Assembly: GCA_034435035.1 (NCBI GenBank) | Contig: DAOTXW010000068.1 | Location: 1-64,000 of the forward strand | Reading direction: 5' to 3' | Source: JAHEME01 sp034435035 | Lineage (GTDB): Bacteria; Chloroflexota; Anaerolineae; Aggregatilineales; UBA3940 | Length of the DNA: 64,000 nt | In this document: positions 51,113-59,664 of the stretch, piece by piece | Numbering within the stretch: the stretch's first letter is position 1 | How the letters are laid out: each line of letters starts with the position of its first letter | Position numbers and translations under genes: made by a program | The notes under the pieces: generated by a model | What the model was told of the DNA's origin: nothing | Database searches by the model: none | What the model saw: only the letters and a program-made list of their open reading frames with translations

Positions 51113-51131
51113 TGCCGTCATCGTTCTCGAA
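51103..51131 (-). promoter_or_regulatory. Divergent promoter of the membrane EEP gene
   Basis: Minus strand: TTCGAG (51126-51131), 17 bp, TATAAT (51103-51108). The two -10 boxes form the palindrome ATTATATAAT, so the polymerases would compete. Confidence 0.45.
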
Positions 51132-51156
51132 AGTCCCCCTACCCCAGGAGCTGCAC

Positions 51157-53127
51157 ATGGCCAGCGCCGATCTGATCCTGACACACGGCCTCGTGGTGAC
51201 CATGGATGCCGGGTTTCGTATCATATCCGATGGCGCAGTAGCGATCGCTGGAGATTCACTGATCGCCATTGGCAAAACAACCGAAGTGCTCGAGACTGTC
51301 AGTGCGCCCCAGATCGTGAATTGCGGCAACAGAGTCATCATGCCCGGGCTGATCAATGCCCATACGCATGCTGCCATGACTCTGCTGCGGGGTTTGGCCG
51401 ATGACCTCCGGCTGGATGTATGGCTGATGGGCTATATGATGCCCACCGAGCGGGAGTTCGTCAGCCCGGAGTTTGTCCGGCTGGGCACACTGCTGGGCTG
51501 CGCAGAAATGATTCGATCCGGCGTCACCACCTTCTGCGACATGTATTACTTCGAAGATCATGTCGCAGAGGCAACCGTTGAGGCCGGCATGAGAGCCATT
51601 CTCGGGCAGACTGTACTCAAGTTCCCAGCCCCGGACGCGGAGAGCTACGAAGTCAGCCTGAACGCATGCCGCGAGTTTATCTTGCGCTGGAAGGATCACC
51701 CGCTGGTCATCCCCGCCGTATCTCCTCATGCCCCCTACACTACCACGCCAGAGATTCTCTCCGCCTGCGCGCAGATGGCAGCAGAATTTGACGTCCCGCT
51801 GCATATTCATCTCAGCGAGACCGCTCTGGAGGTCATTGAAAGCCGCCGGCATCATGGCATGCCCGTGATTCCCTGGGTCAAGAAACAGGGTTTGTTTGAC
51901 GCCAAGGTGATCGCCGCACACTGTGTGCATGTCGATGAGGGGGAGATCCGCACGCTGGAACATCATCGGGCAGGCGTCGCTCACAACCCGACCAGCAACC
52001 TGAAGCTGGCCAGTGGGATCGCACCGATCCACCAGATGCTGGCGCTGGGGCTTAATGTGGGAATTGGCACCGATGGCGCTGCCAGCAACAACGATCTGGA
52101 TATGTTTGAGGAGACTCGCCTTGCCGCGCTGATCGCCAAGGTCGCGACGGACGACCCCACCACACTACCAGCACGGCAAGCCCTGGCAATGGCTACGAGC
52201 ATGGGAGCGCGCGCTCTGCACATCGACCACCTCACGGGGTCGCTTGAGGTCGGTAAGCGTGCTGACCTGATCATGGTTGAGATGGACGGCTTACATAACT
52301 GGCCACACTTCGAGCGCAGCGCGGAAGCAGTGTACTCCCGCCTGGTGTACTCAGCCAAGAGCACCGATGTCACTGACGTCCTCAGCAATGGACGCTGGCT
52401 GATGCGCGACCGGCAGCTGACTACCATCGACCTTCCGGGGCTGCTGGCACAGGCCAGCGAGATGGCCAGGCAGATCGACACGTTCCTGGTCGCCCGTGAA
52501 GGCGATGTTCTGAGCAAGCTGCTGGCCATCGGAGAGTTGCAGCAAGAAGAGAGCTTCGAGGTGCAGGTCAAGGCGCGCCTTGAAGACCTGTCTCTGGTAG
52601 ACCGCATCCTTCAGCATCCGGAAGTTCGCATTGTCAAGTCGTCCAGGTACCGGCAGTACGACACCTACTTTGAATTCCTGGAGCAGGACTACCGCTTGCG
52701 CTATCGGGAAGATGACTTTCTGGGCCCCGATGGCGCCGTCACCACGGTGCGATCCCGGCTCACACTGACCACTGTCGGGAAGGAGTTGGAATTTGACAAT
52801 GCAGTATTGCTATCGCGGTCACGGTACATATCCGCCGCGACGCGGCCCCTGCGCTTCTACCGCGAGTACTTTCATGCCAGCCGGGAGCGCACCGTGGTCA
52901 AGGAACGCAGCCGCTGGCACATCGACTATCGGGGGCTGCGGTTGTACGTGAATGTTGATGAACTTACGGAGCCAGCAGTTGATGGGCACTATTTGGAGAT
53001 CAAGAGCAGAACCTGGTCCAAGCGCGATGCTGAGGAAAAGGCGCGGGCGCTCTCCGATCTGCTGACCTACGCCGGAATTATCAGGAGCGCACTGGTACGA
53101 GATGAGTATCTTTCTCTGGTGGAATAA
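51157..53127 (+). CDS. MTA/SAH deaminase-like amidohydrolase fused to a CYTH domain
   Basis: 656 aa from ATG 51157 (CCAGGAG upstream). Residues 1-440: amidohydrolase of the MtaD/TrzA group, with metal ligands in NAH69TH71, HIH218LSE, AAH255CVH and GTD306GAASNN, all present, and the C-terminal GSLEVGKRADLIMVEMD. Residues 466-656: CYTH fold (EVQVKARL, YDTYFEF, YRLRYRED, VRSRLTLTT, VVKERSRWHIDYRGLRLYVNVDEL, HYLEIKSRTW). The CYTH ExExK signature is E-V-Q-V-K, with the second Glu replaced. CYTH enzymes bind triphosphates. One possible theme is adenosyl/purine nucleotide turnover; the joint function is unknown. Confidence 0.85.
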   Translation: MASADLILTHGLVVTMDAGFRIISDGAVAIAGDSLIAIGKTTEVLETVSAPQIVNCGNRVIMPGLINAHTHAAMTLLRGLADDLRLDVWLMGYMMPTEREFVSPEFVRLGTLLGCAEMIRSGVTTFCDMYYFEDHVAEATVEAGMRAILGQTVLKFPAPDAESYEVSLNACREFILRWKDHPLVIPAVSPHAPYTTTPEILSACAQMAAEFDVPLHIHLSETALEVIESRRHHGMPVIPWVKKQGLFDAKVIAAHCVHVDEGEIRTLEHHRAGVAHNPTSNLKLASGIAPIHQMLALGLNVGIGTDGAASNNDLDMFEETRLAALIAKVATDDPTTLPARQALAMATSMGARALHIDHLTGSLEVGKRADLIMVEMDGLHNWPHFERSAEAVYSRLVYSAKSTDVTDVLSNGRWLMRDRQLTTIDLPGLLAQASEMARQIDTFLVAREGDVLSKLLAIGELQQEESFEVQVKARLEDLSLVDRILQHPEVRIVKSSRYRQYDTYFEFLEQDYRLRYREDDFLGPDGAVTTVRSRLTLTTVGKELEFDNAVLLSRSRYISAATRPLRFYREYFHASRERTVVKERSRWHIDYRGLRLYVNVDELTEPAVDGHYLEIKSRTWSKRDAEEKARALSDLLTYAGIIRSALVRDEYLSLVE

Positions 53128-53141
53128 GACGATCGGCATCG

Positions 53142-53807
53142 CTAACCCGGCTGCTCAAGCCGGAAGCCATGCCCTCTCACTGTGACAATGTAGTTCTGCT
53201 CTGGATCCACCTCAGCCAGGCGATCCCGCAGGCGTCTCACCAGCGCATCAATGGCCTGCTCGCTGATGCCCTCTTCGACGGCCTCTGGCCACACGGCCTG
53301 CACTACATCCTCGCGAGCGCAGACGCCGCCGTTGGCGTCCACCAGGAGTTCCAGGAGGCGGTACTGATAAAGCGAAAGCTGGGGATCTAGCGCCACGCCA
53401 TTGACAAAGACCTGGCGCCGATGTCTATCCAACCTGAGTCCGACATCCCCGGCTTCAGCCTGTTCAAGCGATAACGGGACGGTTGACTCAGAGCCCACGA
53501 ATTTGAGCTTGACGCTCAGCGCAATCTGGATCTCATCACCCTCTTCCAGTGCTCGGATACCCTCCAGGCGTGCCGCGTTGACATGCGTTCCGTTCTTGCT
53601 GCCCAGATCCTCCACGTAGCAGACCCCGCCCTGTTTGACTATCCGCACGTGTTCCCGGGATACCCGTCGCTCGGGTATTACTATGTCACAGTGCCCACCG
53701 CGCCCTATCAAGAATTGATCGGTATGCATGACCCACTGCTGCCCTCGCATGGGCCCTTCGGTGATGATCAGAACCGGTTTATCTGTATCGCTCAGGTGAT
53801 TGCTCAC
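53142..53807 (-). CDS. FHA-winged-helix (OmpR-type) transcriptional regulator
   Basis: 221 aa from GTG 53807 with AAGGAG upstream. FHA domain at about 12-105: FLIGRGGHCDIVIPERRVSREHVRI and YVEDLGSKNGTHVN contain the Arg, Ser-His and Asn residues that hold phosphothreonine. Winged-helix DNA-binding domain (Trans_Reg_C) at about 130-218: LSLYQYRLLELLVDANGGVCARED, SEQAIDALVRRLRDRL, IVTVRGHGFRLE. There is no receiver domain. It would couple Ser/Thr phosphorylation to transcription, as EmbR does with PknH in mycobacteria (that protein also has a BTAD). A Ser/Thr kinase gene lies divergently 115 bp away. Confidence 0.9.
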   Translation of the reverse strand: MSNHLSDTDKPVLIITEGPMRGQQWVMHTDQFLIGRGGHCDIVIPERRVSREHVRIVKQGGVCYVEDLGSKNGTHVNAARLEGIRALEEGDEIQIALSVKLKFVGSESTVPLSLEQAEAGDVGLRLDRHRRQVFVNGVALDPQLSLYQYRLLELLVDANGGVCAREDVVQAVWPEAVEEGISEQAIDALVRRLRDRLAEVDPEQNYIVTVRGHGFRLEQPG

Positions 53808-53832
53808 ACTCGGCTCCTTGACAAACCTTTTA

Positions 53833-53867
53833 CCAGCGGTTAATGTCTGCCCATACTTTACCGCTGG
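53833..53867. promoter_or_regulatory. Inverted repeat between the FHA regulator and the kinase
   Basis: CCAGCGGT (53833-53840) and ACCGCTGG (53860-53867), centres 27 bp apart; with three more bases each side (TAA / TTT) the match is 10 of 11. A winged-helix dimer site or autoregulatory operator is plausible. A TTGACA at 53818-53823 reads toward the kinase but lacks a good -10. Confidence 0.5.
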
Positions 53868-53922
53868 CGTCCGCTAACGCCAAGCGCCACGCACCTGCCT
53901 GCGTGATAGAGGAACAAGCCTT

Positions 53923-54921
53923 ATGCTGCCGCCGTTGAAGCCGGACAGTATCCTGCGATCGCGTTATCGCATCGATGGGATTGTTGGCCAGGGGGGGATG
54001 GGCTCAATCTACCGGGCTGAGGATACCCGTCTGGCAGGTCGTTTCTGCGCGATCAAGGAAGTCCAGGTCGATGCACGCCTGGCCTCTGCCGAGCAGGAGC
54101 AGGCCCGCGAGCAGTTCTACCGCGAAGCGACCGTCTTAGCACGCCTGGACCATCCCAACCTGCCCAAGGTATCGGACTTCTTCGATGAGGGGGGGCGCGA
54201 TTTCCTGGTGATGGACTTCGTGCCAGGAACGGATCTACGCCAGAAAATTGAGGAGGCCAGCAGCAGCGGCAGCTTTTTGAGTGAGCGGCAGGTTATGGAC
54301 TGGGCGTCCCAGCTGTGTGATGCTCTCGCCTACCTCCACAGCCAGGATCCACCGGTCCTCCACCGGGACATCAAGCCAGCCAACATCAAGTTAACTCCAG
54401 ATGGGCTGATCAAGCTGGTTGATTTCGGGCTCGTCAAACTCATGGTGCCCGATGACATCCGCACCATCACCATTGTACAGGGGCGCGGCACCGCCGCTTA
54501 TACACCTCTGGAGCAATATGGCGGAGACATGGGGCATACAGACCCACGGTCCGATATTTACTCGCTGGGGGCAACACTTTACCATCTGCTGACCAACCAG
54601 ACGCCGGCAGAAGCTAAGGTCAGGTTTCTGCAGCCATCTGCCCTCATCCCCCCGCGGACGGTCAATCCGGCCCTCAGTCTGCGCACCGAACAGGCTATCC
54701 TCTGGGCTATGTCGATGCACCCTGACGATCGCCCATCGGATGTCGGAACGCTTCGCGATCTCCTGCTTTCGACCGGGCCGCTGAACCTGTGGCCAGCGCT
54801 GGTTGGTCAGCAGCGTCTTCAGCAGGTAGCGCCGGTGAATCGAGCGCTGGGTGCTGCTACCGTGGTTCTGCTGTTAATCGCCCTTCTGGTCACGCTGTTC
54901 GCGCCATCATGGACGCCGTAA
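53923..54921 (+). CDS. Membrane-anchored Ser/Thr protein kinase
   Basis: 332 aa. Kinase domain at about 14-285: IVGQGGMGSIYRAED (glycine loop), CAIKEVQ (Lys), VLHRDIKPANIKL (catalytic loop), DFGLVK and GTAAYTPLEQYGG, DPRSDIYSLGATLYHLLT. One C-terminal membrane helix (about 305-327) with only a few residues outside, so it has no external sensor domain; signal input must be intracellular or by a partner. It likely phosphorylates a protein read by the divergent FHA regulator. Its 3' end overlaps the convergent GH3 gene by 15 bp. Confidence 0.88.
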   Translation: MLPPLKPDSILRSRYRIDGIVGQGGMGSIYRAEDTRLAGRFCAIKEVQVDARLASAEQEQAREQFYREATVLARLDHPNLPKVSDFFDEGGRDFLVMDFVPGTDLRQKIEEASSSGSFLSERQVMDWASQLCDALAYLHSQDPPVLHRDIKPANIKLTPDGLIKLVDFGLVKLMVPDDIRTITIVQGRGTAAYTPLEQYGGDMGHTDPRSDIYSLGATLYHLLTNQTPAEAKVRFLQPSALIPPRTVNPALSLRTEQAILWAMSMHPDDRPSDVGTLRDLLLSTGPLNLWPALVGQQRLQQVAPVNRALGAATVVLLLIALLVTLFAPSWTP

Positions 54922-57741
54922 GCTCTGGTTCAGGCGCTCGCTTCGAACACGCATTATCACCAGCACCCCGCCAAGGCCCAGCAGCCCTCCAATCCAGGTA
55001 GCCGTTGCCGGCCCCCAGGCATCTCCCATCAGCGCATGCCAGGCCGCTGCGCCGGGCAGCATCAGCGCATAATAGTTGTACCCGAACAGGCCCAGCACCA
55101 GCACTGGCAGCGCGAGCAGCAGCCCATAGTTAAGATCGTGCGTTCGCAGGCCGAAGACATAGACTCCCAGAGCCAGCGCGACAAGACCGCCAAGCGCCAG
55201 ATACAGATCTGCAAAGTCCACACTCGGGCTGGTCGGGGGCAGTTCGGTGGGCAGCGCAGGAACCGGGGTCGCCACGCCGCTGCCCTCAATCGGCGCAGTG
55301 GGTGTCTCCGTGGGTGGCGGGGTGCTGGTGGGGACTGCCGGCGTGCGCACAACAATGGTTCCTTCGCCTGTCTCGGTGATCACCAGTTGGATGGTTTCGG
55401 AGTTGCGGGCGGGTGGGCTGACTGCGGATATCTGTAGCTCACCCGGGCGATCGAGTAGAAGATTGAGCTGTGCGACCCCCCCGGTCGTGGTCAGCGGCTC
55501 GCTATTGCGCAGGCCCTGGTTGACATAGTTGACAACAAACTCAACAGGCGTACCATCGGGAACCGCATTCCCATTGCGATCGACAATCACACCAGCGCTG
55601 AGCTGGATCGTATCGCCCTGGCGCGGGGCCAGTTGAGCATCCTCCCCGGCATCCGGCTGGCCAGCCCGCTGGATTTGGTAAGTAAGGGCGATGATCTGCG
55701 CGGGATCGGGCGCAGTAGCTTCAAGTATCTGATAGTTCGCCGCAGCAACGGATACCGGCGCGGCTCCTGGCAACGGCACCCCCTGAAAGAGCGCCCGGGC
55801 AGCTACATCGATGAAAGGCTGGCTGTAGCCATACAGTGCGTAGTATGCCGTCAGCTTACTCACCTCGGTGGCGTCCAGATAATACGGCGCGCCCAGCGCC
55901 ATAACCACAATCTGTGGGTCGTTGGCAACTGGTGTGCTGGCCAGGAAACGCTTCACAGCATCGGACGATGGCAGCTCGGGGGTCACGTCCAGCATGACAA
56001 ACACGATCCAGTCAGCCTGCTCCAGAGCGATGGCCAGCTCATTCGGCTCCGGCGTCGCATCAGCAGATGCCGGCTGCAAGCCAAAGGTCAAGTAGTCAAC
56101 CAGCTGCGCGAAGCTGAAGCTCTGAATGGTCGCCAGGCTCACCAGTCCGGTTGCCTCTGGCCCATACTGGCGCAGAATCGCAGATTGCAACGCGTCGACC
56201 GGTACCAGAGGATGCTCAACACAGGTGCTGCATCGCCGTTCTGTCCGGTTGTCCGTGATGATCACAATCCGGTCGTCGGGACCCGGTGATACCAGAAGTT
56301 CGGCCTGGTCTGGTGACAGCAGGGTCAGAGCATTCTGGGCAATGCTCAGCGTAACGCCTTCCTGCTGCCCGAGGCTGGCAAGGTCGCTAGACGCGGGCAG
56401 GACATTCTCAAGCTCAAACGTGCCGTAGAGATCGAGTTTCTTCCTAAGGATTCGCCGTACGGACTCGTCAACGCGCGTCTGGAAGGCTGGATCCTCTTCA
56501 TACTGCTGAACGAAGAACAAAATGGTATCTATCACAGCTTCAGTCTGATCGACCGGAGGGTTATTGCCGAAGGCGCCCAGATAGAGCAGGTCATTACCGG
56601 CCATAAAGGCTTCCTGCGCAATACGGCGATTATAGAAAGTTGTCTCCTGAGGATCGTAGAAGCGCCTCACGCCTCTCAGGCCCAGCGCATCGGTCATCAG
56701 CAGCCCTCCCGACGCCCGCCATGAAGCAACTGGCTCAAGGCGCAGCAGAACCTGAAGTGCCTGCGGATCAAGGCTGATAGGCCGTGTATCAAGGCGAGGA
56801 TTATCCCCCTGAAAACCGCGGTACTTGATGTGCCCGGTCATGAGGCCATCTGCCACTACCGGCGGATCTGACAGATTGGCTGTCACAGCGAAGAAGGGCT
56901 TCAGATCGGATTGAATGAGCTGATCCAGAGAACGCCGAATGGTTGGGATTTCAACTGTGGCCAGGCGATCCGCGCCGCCGTGCCCGGGGAAATAGCGAGG
57001 GATCACCAGCATGCGCCCCTGGCTCCCCTCATGAACGCCCCGGACATAGGAAGTGACCATGCGCGACACCCAGAAAGGCTCACCTCCGAACTCCCGGGTG
57101 CCCAGATCGCCGGTGGTGAAGGGCTGCGGATTCTCGACGACGTCGGCGGCAGGGCCCAGCAGGAGATTGACTCCCAGCGCCGCCAGTTCTTGGCCAACGA
57201 CCGTGCCCGTCGCCTCAGCAAACGCAGGATCCCATGTAGCGCCGATGGCCATATTGGTCGGCATCGGGGTCAAACCCGACTCCGAAGGCAGGTAAGTCCC
57301 TGCAAGGCCCTCCGGCTCGACCCCGATCAGAAGCGGCACGTAGGGCCCAGGGCTAATCGGAGGGCCCGGGATATCGGTCGGCGGGAACTGCCGCCGCTCG
57401 GCTGCCACCGTCTGCAGCGCAACGGTCAGCTGGTAGGTATCTTCGACGAGGCCGCCGGTGCCTGTGAAGTTGTCGTTCGCTGCAACCAGAATGACCCCAC
57501 CTACCCGATAGCGCGTGATCAGCCGGTAGATGGACGACTCAGGGCCAACATCGCTGCCATAGAAGGTAACCAGGAACAGCTGCCCAACACGATCCTCAAC
57601 GCTCATCTGCGCCAGAATCGCTTCCACCTCCGGATCGAGCTCCGTCTGCGCAGGAGGCTGCAGCAGCGCGCTCTGGAGATTGAGGCTCAGGCAGATCAGC
57701 AGAATATCGAGTATCCGGCGCATCGGTCTAAACGGGGCCAT
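54907..57741 (-). CDS. Exported GH3-family protein (beta-N-acetylglucosaminidase-like) with C-terminal Ig-like domain and membrane helices
   Basis: 944 aa. Signal peptide (1-26), then a GH3 barrel (about 35-390): MSVEDRVGQLFLVTFYG, RVGGVILVAANDN, IGVEPEGLAGTYL, NMAIGATWDPAFA, LGVNLLLGPAADVV. The usual KHFPGHG reads PRYFPGHGG and the following His of NagZ enzymes (DSH) is DRL, so the acid/base site is altered; a possible nucleophile Asp is in LLMTDALGL. A GH3 C-terminal-like domain, an Ig-like segment (about 720-800), a Thr/Pro linker and three helices at the end follow. Promoter at 57764. Probably acts on wall glycans or is a non-catalytic binder. Confidence 0.78.
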   Translation of the reverse strand: MAPFRPMRRILDILLICLSLNLQSALLQPPAQTELDPEVEAILAQMSVEDRVGQLFLVTFYGSDVGPESSIYRLITRYRVGGVILVAANDNFTGTGGLVEDTYQLTVALQTVAAERRQFPPTDIPGPPISPGPYVPLLIGVEPEGLAGTYLPSESGLTPMPTNMAIGATWDPAFAEATGTVVGQELAALGVNLLLGPAADVVENPQPFTTGDLGTREFGGEPFWVSRMVTSYVRGVHEGSQGRMLVIPRYFPGHGGADRLATVEIPTIRRSLDQLIQSDLKPFFAVTANLSDPPVVADGLMTGHIKYRGFQGDNPRLDTRPISLDPQALQVLLRLEPVASWRASGGLLMTDALGLRGVRRFYDPQETTFYNRRIAQEAFMAGNDLLYLGAFGNNPPVDQTEAVIDTILFFVQQYEEDPAFQTRVDESVRRILRKKLDLYGTFELENVLPASSDLASLGQQEGVTLSIAQNALTLLSPDQAELLVSPGPDDRIVIITDNRTERRCSTCVEHPLVPVDALQSAILRQYGPEATGLVSLATIQSFSFAQLVDYLTFGLQPASADATPEPNELAIALEQADWIVFVMLDVTPELPSSDAVKRFLASTPVANDPQIVVMALGAPYYLDATEVSKLTAYYALYGYSQPFIDVAARALFQGVPLPGAAPVSVAAANYQILEATAPDPAQIIALTYQIQRAGQPDAGEDAQLAPRQGDTIQLSAGVIVDRNGNAVPDGTPVEFVVNYVNQGLRNSEPLTTTGGVAQLNLLLDRPGELQISAVSPPARNSETIQLVITETGEGTIVVRTPAVPTSTPPPTETPTAPIEGSGVATPVPALPTELPPTSPSVDFADLYLALGGLVALALGVYVFGLRTHDLNYGLLLALPVLVLGLFGYNYYALMLPGAAAWHALMGDAWGPATATWIGGLLGLGGVLVIMRVRSERLNQSLRRP

Positions 57742-57763
57742 TTCAGGTCAGGTGATGAGATGA

Positions 57764-57793
57764 AGTATAACGCGGGGCTGCCTCTGCCACCAA
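57764..57793 (-). promoter_or_regulatory. Promoter of the GH3 gene
   Basis: Minus strand: TTGGTG (57788-57793), 18 bp, TATACT (57764-57769). Confidence 0.5.
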
Positions 57794-57897
57794 AGCCGCT
57801 ACCATCGACTGCACGTAGGGTAATCGGCGCATGCACGTTGATACCTGCCGCAGGGAGTATGCTATTGTAGAGATGCGGACGCCTTCTTCTCCTCCTC

Positions 57898-57936
57898 AAT
57901 GAAAGATGTCGCCATCCTCTGGCGGCATTTTTCATT
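57898..57936. terminator. Bidirectional terminator after the ABC permease operon
   Basis: AATGAAA-G-ATGTCGCC (57898-57913) pairs with GGCGGCAT-T-TTTCATT (57921-57936): 16 pairs with two G-T, A/T-rich ends on both sides. It overlaps the stop codon of the permease gene. Confidence 0.65.
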
Positions 57937-58738
57937 TGTTGCCATATTCGCGGTCACGACGAGCATCGCTCAGCCCGGTCACAGCCAGGACGGAGAGGGT
58001 GAGCAGGCAGCCAGGCGCAACGGCGATCCATGGCGCGGCCCGGAGATAGGTGCGCCCTTCGCTGATCAGACGCCCCCAGCTCGGTACAGAAGGCGAGCCG
58101 GCCAACCCAAGAAACTCAAGGGCAGCCAGATTCATAAGCGCCCACGCATAGATGACGGGGGCAAAAGCAGCAGCCTGCATGCCGACATTAGGCAGCAGAT
58201 GCCGAGCCACAATGCGCCACCAGTCTGCCCCCAAAGCACGCGAGGCCTCGACAAACAGACTTGCTCGCACCGAAAGGACTGCACCGCGCACCAGGCGTGC
58301 ACAGGTTGGGACAAGAGCCATCCCCACGCCAATGGCAGCTGTGAGTGTCCCGGTACCTGCCAGCGCGACAATCAGCAGCGCCATCAACAGCCCGGGCAGG
58401 GCAAGCCAGATGTCGATGATCCGGCTGAGGAATCGATCCGCGACTCCCCCTACCCCACCGGACACAGCGCCGAGACTCGCGCCCAGGCCGAATGCCACGG
58501 CAGATGCGAGCGCCGCGCCAGCCAGGGTAGTGCGCCCTCCCCAGACAGTGCGGCTCCATACATCACGCCCAAAATGATCCGTCCCAGCAGGATGATCAGC
58601 CCCAGGTGGCCGGAACTGATTCTGCGGAGAAGCCGCCTGCGGATCCAAGGGGGCGGTCAGCGGAGCCAGCGCCGCCAGCCCGACAATGGCAGCCAGCGCG
58701 CCAGCCCATATGCCAGCGAGCACACGTTGTCGCTTCAT
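57932..58738 (-). CDS. Peptide/nickel-type ABC transporter permease (DppC-like)
   Basis: 268 aa, one N-terminal helix and about five more. DHFGRDVWSRTVWGGRTTL (OppC N-terminal motif), and the EAA loop EASRALGADWWRIVARHLLPN that contacts the ATPase. Start overlaps the DppB-like gene by 4 bp. Imports oligopeptides or similar solutes with its partners. Confidence 0.88.
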   Translation of the reverse strand: MKRQRVLAGIWAGALAAIVGLAALAPLTAPLDPQAASPQNQFRPPGADHPAGTDHFGRDVWSRTVWGGRTTLAGAALASAVAFGLGASLGAVSGGVGGVADRFLSRIIDIWLALPGLLMALLIVALAGTGTLTAAIGVGMALVPTCARLVRGAVLSVRASLFVEASRALGADWWRIVARHLLPNVGMQAAAFAPVIYAWALMNLAALEFLGLAGSPSVPSWGRLISEGRTYLRAAPWIAVAPGCLLTLSVLAVTGLSDARRDREYGNK

Positions 58739-59661
58739 GGCGCAGACAGGAGGCGGGGATCGAGCAAGACCCGCAGGGTATCGGCCAGGAGATTGAGCAA
58801 ACTGTAGGCCAGTGCAGCCAGCAGAACAATCGCCGCCACGACCGGCAGATCACGGGCAAGGACCGCCGCCAGCAGAAGGCGTCCCACCCCCTGGCGCGCA
58901 AACAATACCTCCGTGACCACCGCCCCGCTGAGAAGGTAGCCAAATTGAAGCGCCAGCAGGTCGAGCAGCGGCAGGAGGCCGATTCGCAGGCCATGCCGCC
59001 GAACTGCCCGCGACCGCGGCAGTCCGCGCGCCAGCGCTGCACGGAAGAATGGCTCGTGCAGAGCCTGGGACAGGCCCGCATCAGCCGCCCGGGCGATGCT
59101 ACCCGCCGTGCTCAGGCCCACGACCAGACTCGGAAGCAGCAGGCCGGTGGTAGCATGGTTCCCCCCGTCCGACGATCCACCCAGGATCACGCCAAAGACA
59201 AGAATGACCAGCGTTCCGGTGACGGTGACCGGGACCGCCAATAGCAGGCCGGCCATGAGGCGAGCAGCGAGCTTTTCAGCACCCCGGCTTGCCGCCGCTG
59301 AGGTGATTCCCAGAAAGAGACCGATGATCGTGGCTACTATCAGTCCACCGCCGGCCAGTGAAACAGTGGCTGGAAGCTGATGGGCGAGCATGACTGAGAC
59401 GGGCTGGCCAGTCGCCCATGACACACCCGTATCGCCCCGAGCCAGGGACTCCCAGTACTCCAGATACTGTACAGCCAGTGGACGATCCAGCCCGAGAGCT
59501 GCGCGGCGCTGCTCCAGGACGCGCTCTGTGGCAGTGCTTTGCTGAAGCGCTGCCACCGCGGGATCGCCCGGCAGTACATGGATGGCGAGGAACACCAGCG
59601 TTGCCGCAGCCCAGGCCGTTACAAGCGACGCGGCCAGCCGCCGCAGAAGCGATGCTGCCAT
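58735..59661 (-). CDS. Peptide/nickel-type ABC transporter permease (DppB-like)
   Basis: 308 aa, six helices. N-terminal HVLPGDPA motif of DppB/OppB proteins, LGLDRPLAVQYLEYWESLARGDTGVSW, and an EAA-like loop ARGLPRSRAVRRHGLRIGLLPLL. It forms the membrane channel with the DppC-like subunit. It starts 3 bp after the substrate-binding gene. Confidence 0.88.
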   Translation of the reverse strand: MAASLLRRLAASLVTAWAAATLVFLAIHVLPGDPAVAALQQSTATERVLEQRRAALGLDRPLAVQYLEYWESLARGDTGVSWATGQPVSVMLAHQLPATVSLAGGGLIVATIIGLFLGITSAAASRGAEKLAARLMAGLLLAVPVTVTGTLVILVFGVILGGSSDGGNHATTGLLLPSLVVGLSTAGSIARAADAGLSQALHEPFFRAALARGLPRSRAVRRHGLRIGLLPLLDLLALQFGYLLSGAVVTEVLFARQGVGRLLLAAVLARDLPVVAAIVLLAALAYSLLNLLADTLRVLLDPRLLSAP

Positions 59662-59664
59662 AGT

